Shown piece after piece: positions 27,210 through 34,982 of a DNA stretch of 34,982 nt. The position numbers and the translations under genes are program-made. Origin of the DNA: Hydrogenophaga sp. (GTDB lineage: Bacteria > Pseudomonadota > Gammaproteobacteria > Burkholderiales > Burkholderiaceae_C). Under the pieces are notes generated by a model. The model was not told where the DNA came from. It saw only the letters and a list, made by a program, of their open reading frames with translations, and ran no database searches. The stretch lies in assembly GCA_030653975.1 (NCBI GenBank), contig JAURYH010000060.1:1-34982 (forward strand), in the 5' to 3' direction. Position 1 is the stretch's first letter; each line of letters starts with the position of its first letter.

Positions 27210-28331
27210 TCAAGTCTTCCACCAGGGCAGCAACCGTTTCATGGCGGCCACCTCGCCACTGTGATCGCTGGTGTACCCAGGCAACCTGTCCAGTCGCGCC
27301 TGCCACGCCTGGCTGCCCAGCAGTGCGAGCAGACGCTTCACCGCCGGCAGCTCCAGCGCGGACTTCAAACACACCAGCAGGTAGCGCTCATCGGTCAGGG
27401 GCACGAAGCCCAGGCCCTGGTTGCGGGCCGCGTATTCCGTGCCCAGACCCGCATCGCCGTCGCCGCTGGCGATCGCCTGCGCCACGGCGGCGTGTGAGCT
27501 TTCCACGCGGTCAAAGCCCCGTAGATCGATCGGGTCCATGCCGGCCTGCGCCAGCAGTTCCTCCAGCAGCAGGCGGGTGCCTGTGCCCTTGGCGCGGTTG
27601 ATGAAGCGCGCCTGCAGCCGGGCCACGTCGCGCATGTCCCACAGGCGCAGCGGGTTGCCCGGCGCCACCATCAGGCCCTGGGAGCGGCGGGCGAAGCCGA
27701 TGATCTTGTGCGTGCCCGGCTTGAGCAGTGGGCGGTAGGTGCGCGCGCTCAGGCTGGCCGCGTCGGCGAAGGGCTGGGTGTGAAACCCCGCCAGCACGCA
27801 GCGCCCTTCGTTCAGGGCGCGGATGGCGTCCACGCTGCCGCAGAAGCGGATGTCCAGGTGCAGCCCCGTGGCGCCGGCCACCGGGCTGGCGGCGATGTCC
27901 TGCAGCTCGTTCAGGGCGTGGTCGTGGCTGGCGTACAGCGTCAGCACTTCGGCGCCCGCCGCGCTGGCTTCGGGCTCGAAGGCCAGCGCAAAGGCGCGCT
28001 CCAGCTCGGCGCGCAGGCTTTCCATTTGCGGTCCCAGGCGCGCCTGCGCCAGCCGCTCCGCCATCAGCAGGCGCTCGCCGAACGGGCTGAGCAGGGCCGA
28101 CTGCCCGCGTTCCCACACCAGCAGTTCCTGGCCCAGCTCGGTCTCCCAGGCCTTGAGCTGGCCCCAGACGTGGCGGTACGACAGACCCAGAAAGCGCGCC
28201 GCGCCCGAGATGGACCCCCGCTCCCGGACGGCGTGCAGCACGTCCATCATGGTGTTGCGCAGCAGCGCATGGTGGGGCGTGCGGCCCGTGCCCTGGGCCG
28301 TGAGCGAATACGAAAGCTCGACCTTTCTCAT
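27210..28331 (-). CDS. ModE-like HTH regulator with periplasmic-binding-protein-like domain
   Basis: The 373-residue protein has an N-terminal winged helix of the ModE/LysR type (about 20-110: LLRNTMMDVLHAVRERGSISGAA, LGLSYRHVWGQLKAWE) and a C-terminal binding-protein-like domain (about 120-373) with ASHDHALNELQ, GFARRSQGLMVAPGNP and RAKGTGTRLLLEELL. Such proteins regulate molybdate or tungstate genes and sense the oxyanion or a cofactor. It is divergent from tupBCA with 118 bases between, so it most likely controls that operon. No TOBE domain is present, unlike classical ModE. Confidence 0.85.
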   Translation of the reverse strand: MRKVELSYSLTAQGTGRTPHHALLRNTMMDVLHAVRERGSISGAARFLGLSYRHVWGQLKAWETELGQELLVWERGQSALLSPFGERLLMAERLAQARLGPQMESLRAELERAFALAFEPEASAAGAEVLTLYASHDHALNELQDIAASPVAGATGLHLDIRFCGSVDAIRALNEGRCVLAGFHTQPFADAASLSARTYRPLLKPGTHKIIGFARRSQGLMVAPGNPLRLWDMRDVARLQARFINRAKGTGTRLLLEELLAQAGMDPIDLRGFDRVESSHAAVAQAIASGDGDAGLGTEYAARNQGLGFVPLTDERYLLVCLKSALELPAVKRLLALLGSQAWQARLDRLPGYTSDHSGEVAAMKRLLPWWKT

Positions 28332-28449
28332 GGGCGCGAGTGTGCCTCAAGCGCCACCGCCGCTGGCCCGGCACCTATGCACGCGGGTTCATACCGCGTC
28401 ACTACGTACTCTCAAACCCACAGTGCCCACGTAAGCTCGTTCACACCCT
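28332..28449. promoter_or_regulatory. Divergent control region between the regulator gene and tupBCA
   Basis: The gap holds CACTACGTACTCTC around 28397 and CACGTAAGCTCG around 28430; these weakly related CACTACGTA/CACGTAA elements could be binding sites of the divergent regulator. No ribosome-binding site is evident before the tupB ATG at 28450. No reliable -10/-35 pair was found. Confidence 0.3.
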
Positions 28450-29178
28450 ATGAACACCTTTTCCGATAGCGCGGGAACCGCGCTGCAACTGATTCTCTCG
28501 GGCGACGCGGGCCTCTGGGCCATCGTGCTGCGCTCGCTCGCCGTCAGCGCCACCGCCTGTCTGCTGGCCTGCAGCCTGGGACTGGCGCTGGGCGCCTGGC
28601 TGGGGGTGTCGCGCTTCGCGGGCCGGGGCGTGGTGCTGACGTTGCTCAACACCTTTCTGGCCGTGCCGGCGGTGGTGGTGGGGCTGGTGGTGTACCTGCT
28701 GCTCTCACGCTCGGGGCCGCTGGGTTTTCTGGGCTGGCTGTTCAGCTTTCAGGCCATGGTGCTGGCGCAGGCCATCCTGGTGCTGCCGCTGGTCACCGCA
28801 CTCACGCGCCAGGTGGTGGAAGACGTCGACCGCAGCCATGGCGAACAGTTCTCGTCGCTGGGTGCGGGCCTGGGCCTGCGCAGCCTGCTGCTGGCCTGGG
28901 ACGAGCGCTACGCCCTGCTCACGGTGCTGATCACCGCCTTTGGCCGCGCCATCGCCGAGGTGGGCGCGGTCATGATCGTGGGCGGCAACATCGAAGGTTT
29001 CACCCGCGTCATGACCACCGCCATTGCGTTGGAGACCAGCAAGGGTGACCTGCCGCTGGCCCTCGGACTGGGCATCGTGCTACTGGCCGTGGTGCTGCTG
29101 CTCAACAGCCTGGTGGCGCTGTTGCGCCGCTGGCGCGAGCACCTGGACGGTGGCGACCTGCGGATGGCCACGACATGA
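28450..29178 (+). CDS. tupB: Tungstate ABC transporter permease TupB
   Basis: The 242-residue inner-membrane protein has about five to six hydrophobic segments and the permease loop with EVGAVMIVGGNIEGFTRVMTTAI, which contacts the ATPase. The sequence pattern (LNTFLAVPAVVVGLVVYLLLSR, PLVTALTRQVVEDVD) matches tungstate TupB permeases rather than ModB. It is first in a three-gene operon, joined to tupC by a four-base ATGA overlap (29175-29178). Substrate assignment rests on the associated TupA. Confidence 0.9.
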   Translation: MNTFSDSAGTALQLILSGDAGLWAIVLRSLAVSATACLLACSLGLALGAWLGVSRFAGRGVVLTLLNTFLAVPAVVVGLVVYLLLSRSGPLGFLGWLFSFQAMVLAQAILVLPLVTALTRQVVEDVDRSHGEQFSSLGAGLGLRSLLLAWDERYALLTVLITAFGRAIAEVGAVMIVGGNIEGFTRVMTTAIALETSKGDLPLALGLGIVLLAVVLLLNSLVALLRRWREHLDGGDLRMATT

Positions 29179-29957
29179 GGATCGAACGACCCACCGAAGG
29201 CAGTGCGGCCGGTGCCACGGTGCGTCAAGACACCGTGCTGGAGTTGCAGGGCGTGAACGTGAGCCTGGGGCCGGCGGCGCAGGTTGAAGCGCTGCGCAGC
29301 ATCACGCTCAGCATCGAGGCCGGTGAACGCGTGGCCCTGGTCGGACCCAACGGTTGTGGCAAGAGCACGTTGCTGCGCACGCTGCACGGTCTGCTGCCGA
29401 TCGCCTCGGGACAGCGTCGGGTGCCCCAGGCCTCGCGCATCGCCATGCTGTTCCAGCGGCCCCACATGCTGCGCATGTCGGTGCGGCGCAACCTGCAGCT
29501 CGGCCTGTGGCTCAGCGGCGTGCCCTGGGCGCAGACGCGCGGTCGTGCGCAGCAGGCACTCGTGCGTGTCGAACTCGTGCACCTGGCCGACCGCAACGGC
29601 CGCGCCCTCTCGGGCGGGCAGCAGCAGCGCGTGGCGCTGGCGCGCGCCTGGGCGCTGCAGCCCGACGTGTGGCTGCTCGACGAACCCACCGCCAGCCTCG
29701 ACCCGCACGCCAAGCGCGATGTGGAGGCGCTGATCGCCGACTTTGGCGACGAGCTGCCCGCGGCCGGCCGACGGCCGCCCACGCTGGTGCTGGCCAGCCA
29801 CAACCTCGGCCAGGTCAAGCGCCTGGCCACCCGCGTGATCTATCTCGAACAGGGGCGTGTGCTGGCCGATCTGCCGGTGCACGACTTCTTCAACCAGGAC
29901 CTGCTCGAACAACGTTCGCCGCAGGCCAGCGCTTTTGTCAAAGGAGAAACCACATGA
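29175..29957 (+). CDS. tupC: Tungstate ABC transporter ATP-binding protein TupC
   Basis: The 260-residue ATPase has Walker A GPNGCGKST (57-65), signature LSGGQQQR (145-152), Walker B WLLDE (166-170) and the H-loop in VLASHN. It powers import by TupB. It overlaps tupB by ATGA upstream and tupA by ATGA downstream (29954-29957), so all three are translationally coupled. The N-terminal 20 residues before the ABC domain are poorly conserved; a downstream start is possible. Confidence 0.9.
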   Translation: MRIERPTEGSAAGATVRQDTVLELQGVNVSLGPAAQVEALRSITLSIEAGERVALVGPNGCGKSTLLRTLHGLLPIASGQRRVPQASRIAMLFQRPHMLRMSVRRNLQLGLWLSGVPWAQTRGRAQQALVRVELVHLADRNGRALSGGQQQRVALARAWALQPDVWLLDEPTASLDPHAKRDVEALIADFGDELPAAGRRPPTLVLASHNLGQVKRLATRVIYLEQGRVLADLPVHDFFNQDLLEQRSPQASAFVKGETT

Positions 29958-30793
29958 AAACTTCCATCTCTTCCCGTCGCGCCATCGTGCGCCTGCTGGC
30001 CGCGGCCGGCTTCGTCACCGCCGGCCTGCTGGGCAGCACCGCCGCGCTGGCGCAAAGCAGCATCGTCGTGGCGTCCACCACGTCCACCGAACAGTCCGGC
30101 CTGTTCAGCTACCTGCTGCCCGAGTTCAAGAAGGCCAGCGGCATCGACGTGAAGGTCGTGGCCCTGGGCACCGGTCAGGCGATCGACATGGCGCGCCGTG
30201 GCGATGCCGACGTGCTGTTCGTGCACGACAAGGTGGCCGAAGAGAAGTTCGTCGCCGACGGCTTTGCCGCCAAGCGCCAGGAGGTCATGTACAACGACTT
30301 TGTGCTGATCGGCCCCAAGGCCGACCCGGCCGTCACCAAAGGCAGCGACATCATGGCCGCGCTCAAGAAGGTCGCCACCGCCAACGCGCCCTTCATCTCG
30401 CGCGGCGACAAGAGCGGCACGCACGCGGCCGAGTTGCGCTTCTGGAAGATGACCGACACCGACGCCAACAAGGGCAGTGGCTACAAGGAATGCGGCTGCG
30501 GCATGGGCCCCGCCCTCAACATCGGCGCCAGCAGCGGCGCCTACGTGCTGGCCGACCGTGGCACCTGGCTCAACTTCAAGAACCGCGCCGACATGGTGGT
30601 GCTGGTCGAGGGCGACAAGCGTTTGTTCAACCAGTACGGCGTGATGCTGGTCAGCGCCGCCAAACACCCGCAGGTGAAAACGGTCGAGGGTCAGAAGTTC
30701 GTGGACTGGGTGACGGGCCCAGCCGGACAGGCCGCGATTGCCGGCTACAAGATCGGCGGTGAACAGCTCTTTTTCCCGAACGCCACGAAATAG
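29954..30793 (+). CDS. tupA: Tungstate-binding periplasmic protein TupA
   Basis: The 279-residue protein starts at ATG 29954 with GGAGAAA upstream. A signal peptide of about 33 residues ends at ALA before QSS. The two oxyanion-binding motifs characteristic of TupA are present: TTST at 42-45 (VASTTSTEQSGLF) and SRGDKSGTH at 149-157. The CGCGMG stretch is also usual for the family. TupA binds tungstate with much higher affinity than molybdate in studied members. It ends 29 bases from the convergent modC stop; a GC-rich stretch between them has no clear terminator. Confidence 0.95.
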   Translation: MKTSISSRRAIVRLLAAAGFVTAGLLGSTAALAQSSIVVASTTSTEQSGLFSYLLPEFKKASGIDVKVVALGTGQAIDMARRGDADVLFVHDKVAEEKFVADGFAAKRQEVMYNDFVLIGPKADPAVTKGSDIMAALKKVATANAPFISRGDKSGTHAAELRFWKMTDTDANKGSGYKECGCGMGPALNIGASSGAYVLADRGTWLNFKNRADMVVLVEGDKRLFNQYGVMLVSAAKHPQVKTVEGQKFVDWVTGPAGQAAIAGYKIGGEQLFFPNATK

Positions 30794-30822
30794 GCCCACC
30801 CCCGCCGCGCTGCGCGCGACCC

Positions 30823-31932
30823 TCACCGCACCATCGCCACGCCCTTGATCTGCGCATAGACCGGCAGGCCGGACGCAATACCCAGCCGCTCGCACGACAG
30901 CCGGCTGATGCGCGAGAGCAGGCGCGTGTCCTGCCCCAGGCGCAGGCCCACCAGCACCTGACCCGGGCCGTCCTCGCTCACGTCGGCCACTGTGGCAGGC
31001 AGGCAGTTGAGCACGCTGGTCTGCTCGGGCATCACCAGCGACAGGCTCACATCCCGCGCCTGGATGCGCACGCGCACCGGTGTGCGCTCCGGCAGCGGTG
31101 TGGCGCGGGTTTGCGGCAACAGCAGCGTGCCACCGTCAAAGCGCAGTTCGCACAGGTCGCTGTCGCTTTGCAGGCCGCAGGTGACGGCCTCCACCAGCGC
31201 GCCCGCGCTGTCGCCGTGGGCCAGCGGCAGATCGGCGCGGGTCATCAGCTCCAGCACCGGCCCTTGCGCCAGCACCCGGCCTTGCTCCAGCAGCACCACG
31301 TGGTCGGCCAGACGCGCCACCTCGTCGGTCGAGTGCGTCACGTAGACCACCGGGATGTCCAGCCGCTCATGCAACTGCTCCAGCCAGGGCAGGATCTCGG
31401 CCTTGCGCGCCGCGTCCAGCGCGGCCAGCGGCTCGTCCATCAGCAGCACGCGCGGGCTGGTGGCCAGCGCCCGCGCCATGGCCACACGCTGGCGCTCGCC
31501 GCCCGAGAGCTCGTGCGGCATGCGCTGCAGCAGGTGGCCAATGCCCAGCAGCGCCAGGCCGTGGTCCCAGCCGTGGCGGCGCTGCGCCGGCGGTGTGCGC
31601 TGGAAGCCGAAGCGGATGTTGCCTTCCGCGCTCAGGTGGTCGAACAGGCTGGCCTCCTGGAACACATACCCCAGCGGGCGCCGGTGCACCGGCAGGCACA
31701 CACCGCGCGCGCTGTCTTGCCAGGCTTCGCCCAGCACCTGGATCAGGCCGCGCGCGTTCGGTTCCAGTCCGGCCAGCACGCGCAGGCAGGTCGTCTTGCC
31801 CGAGCCCGACGGGCCAAGCAGCGCGGTCAGCCCCTTGCCGGGCAGCGCCATGTCCACATCGAGCACAAAACCCGGGCGCTCCAGACGCGCCTGCAGCTGC
31901 AGTCCGGTGGCTGTGTCGGTACGGGCCGTCAT
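30823..31932 (-). CDS. modC: Molybdate ABC transporter ATP-binding protein ModC
   Basis: From the ATG at 31932 the protein is 369 residues; the longer open frame beyond is a shadow over modB. Walker A GPSGSGKT (40-47), signature LSGGERQR (142-149) and Walker B LLMDEP (163-168) are complete. A C-terminal Mop/TOBE domain (about 300-369, [25 protein letters not shown]) binds oxyanion and regulates transport. Its ATG overlaps the modB stop (31929-31932). Confidence 0.95.
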   Translation of the reverse strand: MTARTDTATGLQLQARLERPGFVLDVDMALPGKGLTALLGPSGSGKTTCLRVLAGLEPNARGLIQVLGEAWQDSARGVCLPVHRRPLGYVFQEASLFDHLSAEGNIRFGFQRTPPAQRRHGWDHGLALLGIGHLLQRMPHELSGGERQRVAMARALATSPRVLLMDEPLAALDAARKAEILPWLEQLHERLDIPVVYVTHSTDEVARLADHVVLLEQGRVLAQGPVLELMTRADLPLAHGDSAGALVEAVTCGLQSDSDLCELRFDGGTLLLPQTRATPLPERTPVRVRIQARDVSLSLVMPEQTSVLNCLPATVADVSEDGPGQVLVGLRLGQDTRLLSRISRLSCERLGIASGLPVYAQIKGVAMVR

Positions 31933-32612
31933 GCGGCGCTCCTCCGGCCGCGCTGGTTGTAGAGGTGCAGCGCCAGCAGGCAGACGAAAGAAAAGCCCAG
32001 CATCACCGCGGCCAGGCGGTGGGCCTCGGCGTACTCCAGCGCTTCCACGTGGTCGTAGATCTGCACCGAGACCACGCGCGTCACGCCCGGAATGTTGCCG
32101 CCCACCATCAGCACCACGCCGAACTCGCCCACCGTGTGGGCAAAGCTCATGATGCCGCCCGTGATCAGGCCCGGTTTGCACAGCGGCAGCACCACGTTGA
32201 AAAACGTGTCCAGCGGCGAGGCGCGCAGGCTGGCCGCCACCTCCAGCGGGCGTCTGCCCATGGCCTCCATGGCGTTGTGCACCGGCTGCACCATGAAGGG
32301 CAGCGAATACAAAACCGAGGCCACCACCAGGCCAGAGAAGGTGAAGGGCAGGGTGCCCAGGCCCAGCGCCTGTGTCCACTGCCCCACCGGGCCGTTCGGC
32401 CCCATCAGCACCAGCAGATAAAAGCCCAGCACCGAAGGCGGCAACACGATGGGCAGCGCCACCACCGTCGCCACCGGCGTCTTCAGCCACGAGCGCGTGC
32501 GCGCCAGCCACCAGGCCAGGGGTGTGCCGATCACGGCCAGGATCACCGTGGTCAGCGTGGCCACCTTCAGCGTGAGCCAGATCGCCTGCAGGTCTGAATC
32601 GGTCAGCAGCAT
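31929..32612 (-). CDS. modB: Molybdate ABC transporter permease ModB
   Basis: The 227-residue inner-membrane protein has five to six membrane segments and the permease loop [22 protein letters not shown], which is characteristic of ModB. The start [22 protein letters not shown] is usual. It lies 15 bases after modA and overlaps modC by four bases, so the operon is modABC in the standard order. Confidence 0.95.
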   Translation of the reverse strand: MLLTDSDLQAIWLTLKVATLTTVILAVIGTPLAWWLARTRSWLKTPVATVVALPIVLPPSVLGFYLLVLMGPNGPVGQWTQALGLGTLPFTFSGLVVASVLYSLPFMVQPVHNAMEAMGRRPLEVAASLRASPLDTFFNVVLPLCKPGLITGGIMSFAHTVGEFGVVLMVGGNIPGVTRVVSVQIYDHVEALEYAEAHRLAAVMLGFSFVCLLALHLYNQRGRRSAA

Positions 32613-32627
32613 GGCGTGCGGCAGCGT

Positions 32628-33383
32628 TCAGAGCCCGTAGCCGTAGGAACGGATCAGGTCTTTGACGTTCGGGCTCTGCAACAGCTTCACCAGCGCCTGC
32701 GCCGCTTCGTTGCCCGCCCCACGCCTGAGCACCACCGCGTCTTGCCGGATCGGGCTGTACAGCGTTGAGGGCAGCACCCACGCCGAGCCGCTCCTGAGCT
32801 GGCCACCTTCCAGCACTTGCGACAGCGCGACAAAGCCCACGTCCGCATTGCCGGTGTAGACGAAGTTGAAGGCCTGGCCAATGCTCTCGCCCTGCACCAG
32901 CTTCGGCGCCAGCGCCGCGCTCAGGCCCAGCTTGTCCATGGCCTCCACAGCCGCCGCGCCATACGGCGCCACTTTGGGCGCAGCAAAGGCCACTTTGCCG
33001 AGATCCGCCGCCTTGAGCACGGCCCCCTGGTCATCCACCCGCCCCGCCTTGGCCGACCACAGCACCAGCTTGCCGGTGGCGTAGGTGAAGCGGCTGCCCG
33101 GCTGCGCCAAACCCGCCTTCTCCAGCGCCTCGGGCGTCCTGGTGTCGGCGGCCAGCAGCATGTCAAACGGCGCGCCGTTCCTGATCTGCGCAAACAGCTT
33201 GCCGGTGGAGCCCAGCGTGATCTTCAGCGTGTGGCCCGTGGTCTTCTCCAGCACGGCGGCGATGGCTTTGATGGGTTCGGAAAAGTTGGCGGCGACTGCT
33301 ACCTGGGCTTCGGCGGCCCAGACGGCGCTGTGCGCGAGGGCGGCGAAGAGCAGGGCGGCGAGAGGGCGAAAGGACAGGGGCAT
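32628..33383 (-). CDS. modA: Molybdate-binding periplasmic protein ModA
   Basis: The start is ATG 33383, preceded by GAGGT; the open frame continues upstream to 33638 but that part lacks ModA character. A signal peptide of about 23 residues (ending AVWA) leads to the mature start EAQVAVAANFSEPIKAIA. Conserved binding segments include GSTGKLFAQI, GAPFDMLLAAD and the ending IRSYGYGL. The 251-residue size is normal. It delivers molybdate to ModBC. Confidence 0.95.
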   Translation of the reverse strand: MPLSFRPLAALLFAALAHSAVWAAEAQVAVAANFSEPIKAIAAVLEKTTGHTLKITLGSTGKLFAQIRNGAPFDMLLAADTRTPEALEKAGLAQPGSRFTYATGKLVLWSAKAGRVDDQGAVLKAADLGKVAFAAPKVAPYGAAAVEAMDKLGLSAALAPKLVQGESIGQAFNFVYTGNADVGFVALSQVLEGGQLRSGSAWVLPSTLYSPIRQDAVVLRRGAGNEAAQALVKLLQSPNVKDLIRSYGYGL

Positions 33384-33421
33384 GGTGACCTCGGATCGGA
33401 GCGGGACACGGCGGTAGGGAT

Positions 33422-33446
33422 TCGTTATCCCTAAATGGAATAGCGA
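33422..33446. promoter_or_regulatory. ModE-like operator upstream of modABC
   Basis: TCGTTAT (33422-33428) and ATAGCGA (33440-33446) form an inverted repeat with one mismatch across an 11-base spacer, 39 bases before the modA ATG. CGTTAT...ATAACG-type symmetry is the ModE operator pattern; here the right arm reads ATAGCG. The regulator may be the ModE-like protein at 27210 or one outside the window. Confidence 0.55.
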
Positions 33447-33812
33447 GTGTAGCCGGTGTTTTCTGTAGAGCCTGGGGCTGACCCGGGGTTGGTAAAGTCC
33501 GCGCGGAAGCGGGTGAGGTATGGCGCTGCGGGTGGGTTCGACCCGGAGCAGCCTAATAGTCCCTGACCGCGAACAGTCGCAGTGCAGCGCAAGGAGCCGG
33601 TCGCGGAAATCGGTCGAACTCACGCTGTCCGCTGCCAAGTGGTCATTGTGTTCAGCGACCTACCCGAGCGCGAGTGCAATGTTGGACGGATGTTGAAGCC
33701 GTCACCGGCGCGAAGAAGTGGGGCATAGCCTTTCTGATCGAAATACATGGCTTCCATGACGTGCACCGAAGTCGCCGGTGCCGCCAAGTCTTTCCCGGTC
33801 GGATTTAAGTAG
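33447..33812. other. Gap upstream of modA with no gene recognised
   Basis: This stretch holds no convincing coding sequence; a short minus-strand frame at 33620-33889 lacks a ribosome-binding site and any known motif. It contains GCGGAAATCGGTC at 33603-33615, which recurs in direct orientation at 34802-34814 on the other side of the next gene, and TGACCGCGAACAG near 33563, with a near copy near 34827. Confidence 0.4.
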
Positions 33813-34646
33813 TTAGCCGTTCGGATATCTTCTACGCATCTCTGTTTCGGCGCTCGCGATGGCGTCACCAAACATTGAGCGATAGTCAAGATCGAAAGAG
33901 GCCTTACCGATCTTGAATTTTCCGTTCCTCATCGGGGCTAAGCACTCATTGGCTTCGGAAGCTGCCAACGGAAACTTGTCCGTCCCCGCACCCGCTAACT
34001 GCACGCAGTGGTGCATGCCGGCCACATAGTCGGGAAGCAGGAGCAATGGCTCATCTTGCTCCGTGGTCAGTCGAACATCACAGGTCTTGAACGTAACGCC
34101 AACTGCCTGCGCTCTGGGTTGAGGCCGCGCCCCATTCCACAACTCAATGAACAAGCCTCGGCTTTCGCCGCCAAGCTCATCATCAAAAATCAGCGTTTGA
34201 CCAATGGTAATCGGGCCATTCGCCTTCGCCCGTTCGATTGCATTCGAGAGATACGCAGCATGTCCGCTTGCGACGACCGCGCCATCAATGAGCGCCATGG
34301 ACCTAGCGATGTTGGCGGCCTTCAGCAAGCCCGCCTTTCCGCGTTGGAGGCGGTTCAACATGGATTCATGAGCCGCGCTGTCTTCCCAGAACCTCTGCCA
34401 TGCAGGCGTCGCGAGATCTCGGGTAATTGCGCCGACCGCGAGGCACTCGCGGCCCACGATCCGCCCGACCTCCTTCGCCTGTGCAAATGTGCACGACCCC
34501 CACTTGGGAAGGCCGGGAGGCAAGAGGGTTCGAACATAGTCGGCACGGTCGGCGGCTATTGCAACACCGCCTGTGGTGACAGAAAGATTGGCGCCATCGC
34601 GGGTGAATCGACCCGCGATGTCGACAAGCAGCATGTGATGTTCCAT
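33813..34646 (-). CDS. Hypothetical protein, possibly DUF3800-like
   Basis: I do not firmly recognise this 277-residue product. Two segments faintly resemble the DUF3800 (RNase H-like) family: an early MLLVDIAGRF, comparable with the family's N-terminal Asp-containing strand, and a later LLLPDYVAGMHH, comparable with a LQLADYIAG-type block. Between them QTLIFDDEL could be a further acidic strand. The start is uncertain: ATG 34646 is chosen, and GTG 34709 with AGG upstream would add 21 residues. The gene is visibly less GC-rich than the transporter genes beside it and is flanked by 13-base direct repeats, which suggests it was acquired. Confidence 0.5.
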   Translation of the reverse strand: MEHHMLLVDIAGRFTRDGANLSVTTGGVAIAADRADYVRTLLPPGLPKWGSCTFAQAKEVGRIVGRECLAVGAITRDLATPAWQRFWEDSAAHESMLNRLQRGKAGLLKAANIARSMALIDGAVVASGHAAYLSNAIERAKANGPITIGQTLIFDDELGGESRGLFIELWNGARPQPRAQAVGVTFKTCDVRLTTEQDEPLLLLPDYVAGMHHCVQLAGAGTDKFPLAASEANECLAPMRNGKFKIGKASFDLDYRSMFGDAIASAETEMRRRYPNG

Positions 34647-34844
34647 GCGAAGCAAATCCCGTTCTATGGTTGGGCTGAATCTAGCTGAAGCCCGCTTGTT
34701 GATTTCCACGCCAACCTAACCCATTTGGGGGTCGGTGGGTCACTTCTGGGTGGAAATCCACATTCATACGGCAGGAAGCTCATTGACCAGTAGTGGCGAC
34801 AGCGGAAATCGGTCCGTCGAAACTGGATGACCGCGACCAGCCTA

Positions 34845-34982
34845 GGGCCTGTTCACACTATTTTTCCAAGTGCGAATGGGTTGAAAACAGCGCCAATCTA
34901 GGCGCGCGACGACGGCCAGACTGGATGTCTGGCCTAGGAGTGCAACAACGAGTGGCGCTGTTTTCAACCCATTCCCTTCGGG
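34845..34982. mobile_element. Edge of a repetitive element with a nested 22-base palindrome (truncated by window)
   Basis: After CTAG (34842-34845) comes GGCCTGTTCACACTATTTTT, then a perfect 22-base inverted repeat. Its left arm is 34874-34895, beginning GAATGGGTTGAAAACAG; its right arm is 34953-34974. Inside the 57-base loop are nested GGCCAGAC/GTCTGGCC arms (34914-34921, 34927-34934) and CTAGG/CCTAG. The structure would fold as a long cruciform. It reads like the terminal or subterminal part of an insertion sequence or MITE, but no transposase is in the window. Confidence 0.5.

Noticed and set aside
31933..32781. Long N-terminal extension of the modC frame
   Set aside because: It lies over modB in another frame and has alanine/glycine-rich shadow composition; ModC starts at 31932 by family comparison and by the ATGA overlap.
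33620..33889. An 89-codon minus-strand frame upstream of modA
   Set aside because: It overlaps the end of the hypothetical gene in a different frame, has no ribosome-binding site and no known motif.
34874..34974. The terminal palindrome as an integron attC site
   Set aside because: The arms do not carry the expected GTTRRRY and RYYYAAC core boxes, and no integrase or cassette is seen nearby.

Overview
The window looks like chromosomal DNA of a GC-rich betaproteobacterium of the Comamonadaceae type (Hydrogenophaga-like). This rests on the codon and base composition, the family-typical gene neighbourhoods (pyrG-kdsA-DUF1330-eno-ftsB, DUF455 next to a gamma-carbonic anhydrase, hslO) and short dispersed repeats of the kind common in that family. 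No rRNA, tRNA or CRISPR array was seen.

Layout. 1-5135 is housekeeping and conserved sequence: the start of a TAXI-type TRAP binding protein (-), xerD (+), a RIO-like kinase, a small CxxC protein, a two-HKD phospholipase D family protein, a DUF1439 protein and a DUF3297 protein (all -). 5279-10619 is a defence island: a Type III restriction-modification operon of mod, a HEPN (HepT/HI0074-type) gene, and a res gene whose first ~115 codons encode a complete MNT nucleotidyltransferase (MntA-type antitoxin) in frame with the Res helicase-nuclease. 10625-14616 (-) holds dbpA and two overlapping histidine kinase genes. 14726-17210 holds a DUF455 ferritin-like protein (-), a gamma-carbonic anhydrase (+) and hslO/Hsp33 (+). 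17342-23866 (-) reads as one long transcription unit: pyrG, kdsA, DUF1330, eno, ftsB, a NadR-like kinase and an AGE-family epimerase. A candidate TATAAT box lies upstream of pyrG. 23983-27056 holds a putative lipoprotein (-), coaBC (+) and a Tat-exported metallo-beta-lactamase-fold protein (+) preceded by a perfect operator-like palindrome. 27210-33383 is an oxyanion-uptake region: a ModE-HTH/periplasmic-binding-like regulator (-), tungstate transporter genes tupBCA (+), and molybdate transporter genes modABC (-) that converge on them. 33384-34982 is accessory-looking DNA with an unrecognised, less GC-rich gene and a large nested palindrome cut by the window end.

The main discovery candidate is the Type III R-M operon with an embedded HEPN/MNT toxin-antitoxin pair. 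The toxin motif RX4HXY and the antitoxin motif GSX10DXD are both intact. The toxin gene sits between mod and res and overlaps res by one base, and the antitoxin domain is covalently joined to the restriction subunit. I infer that neutralisation of the toxin may depend on the Res polypeptide, so that loss or inactivation of Res releases a growth-arrest toxin. This is a hypothesis from sequence. The domain calls themselves are well supported.
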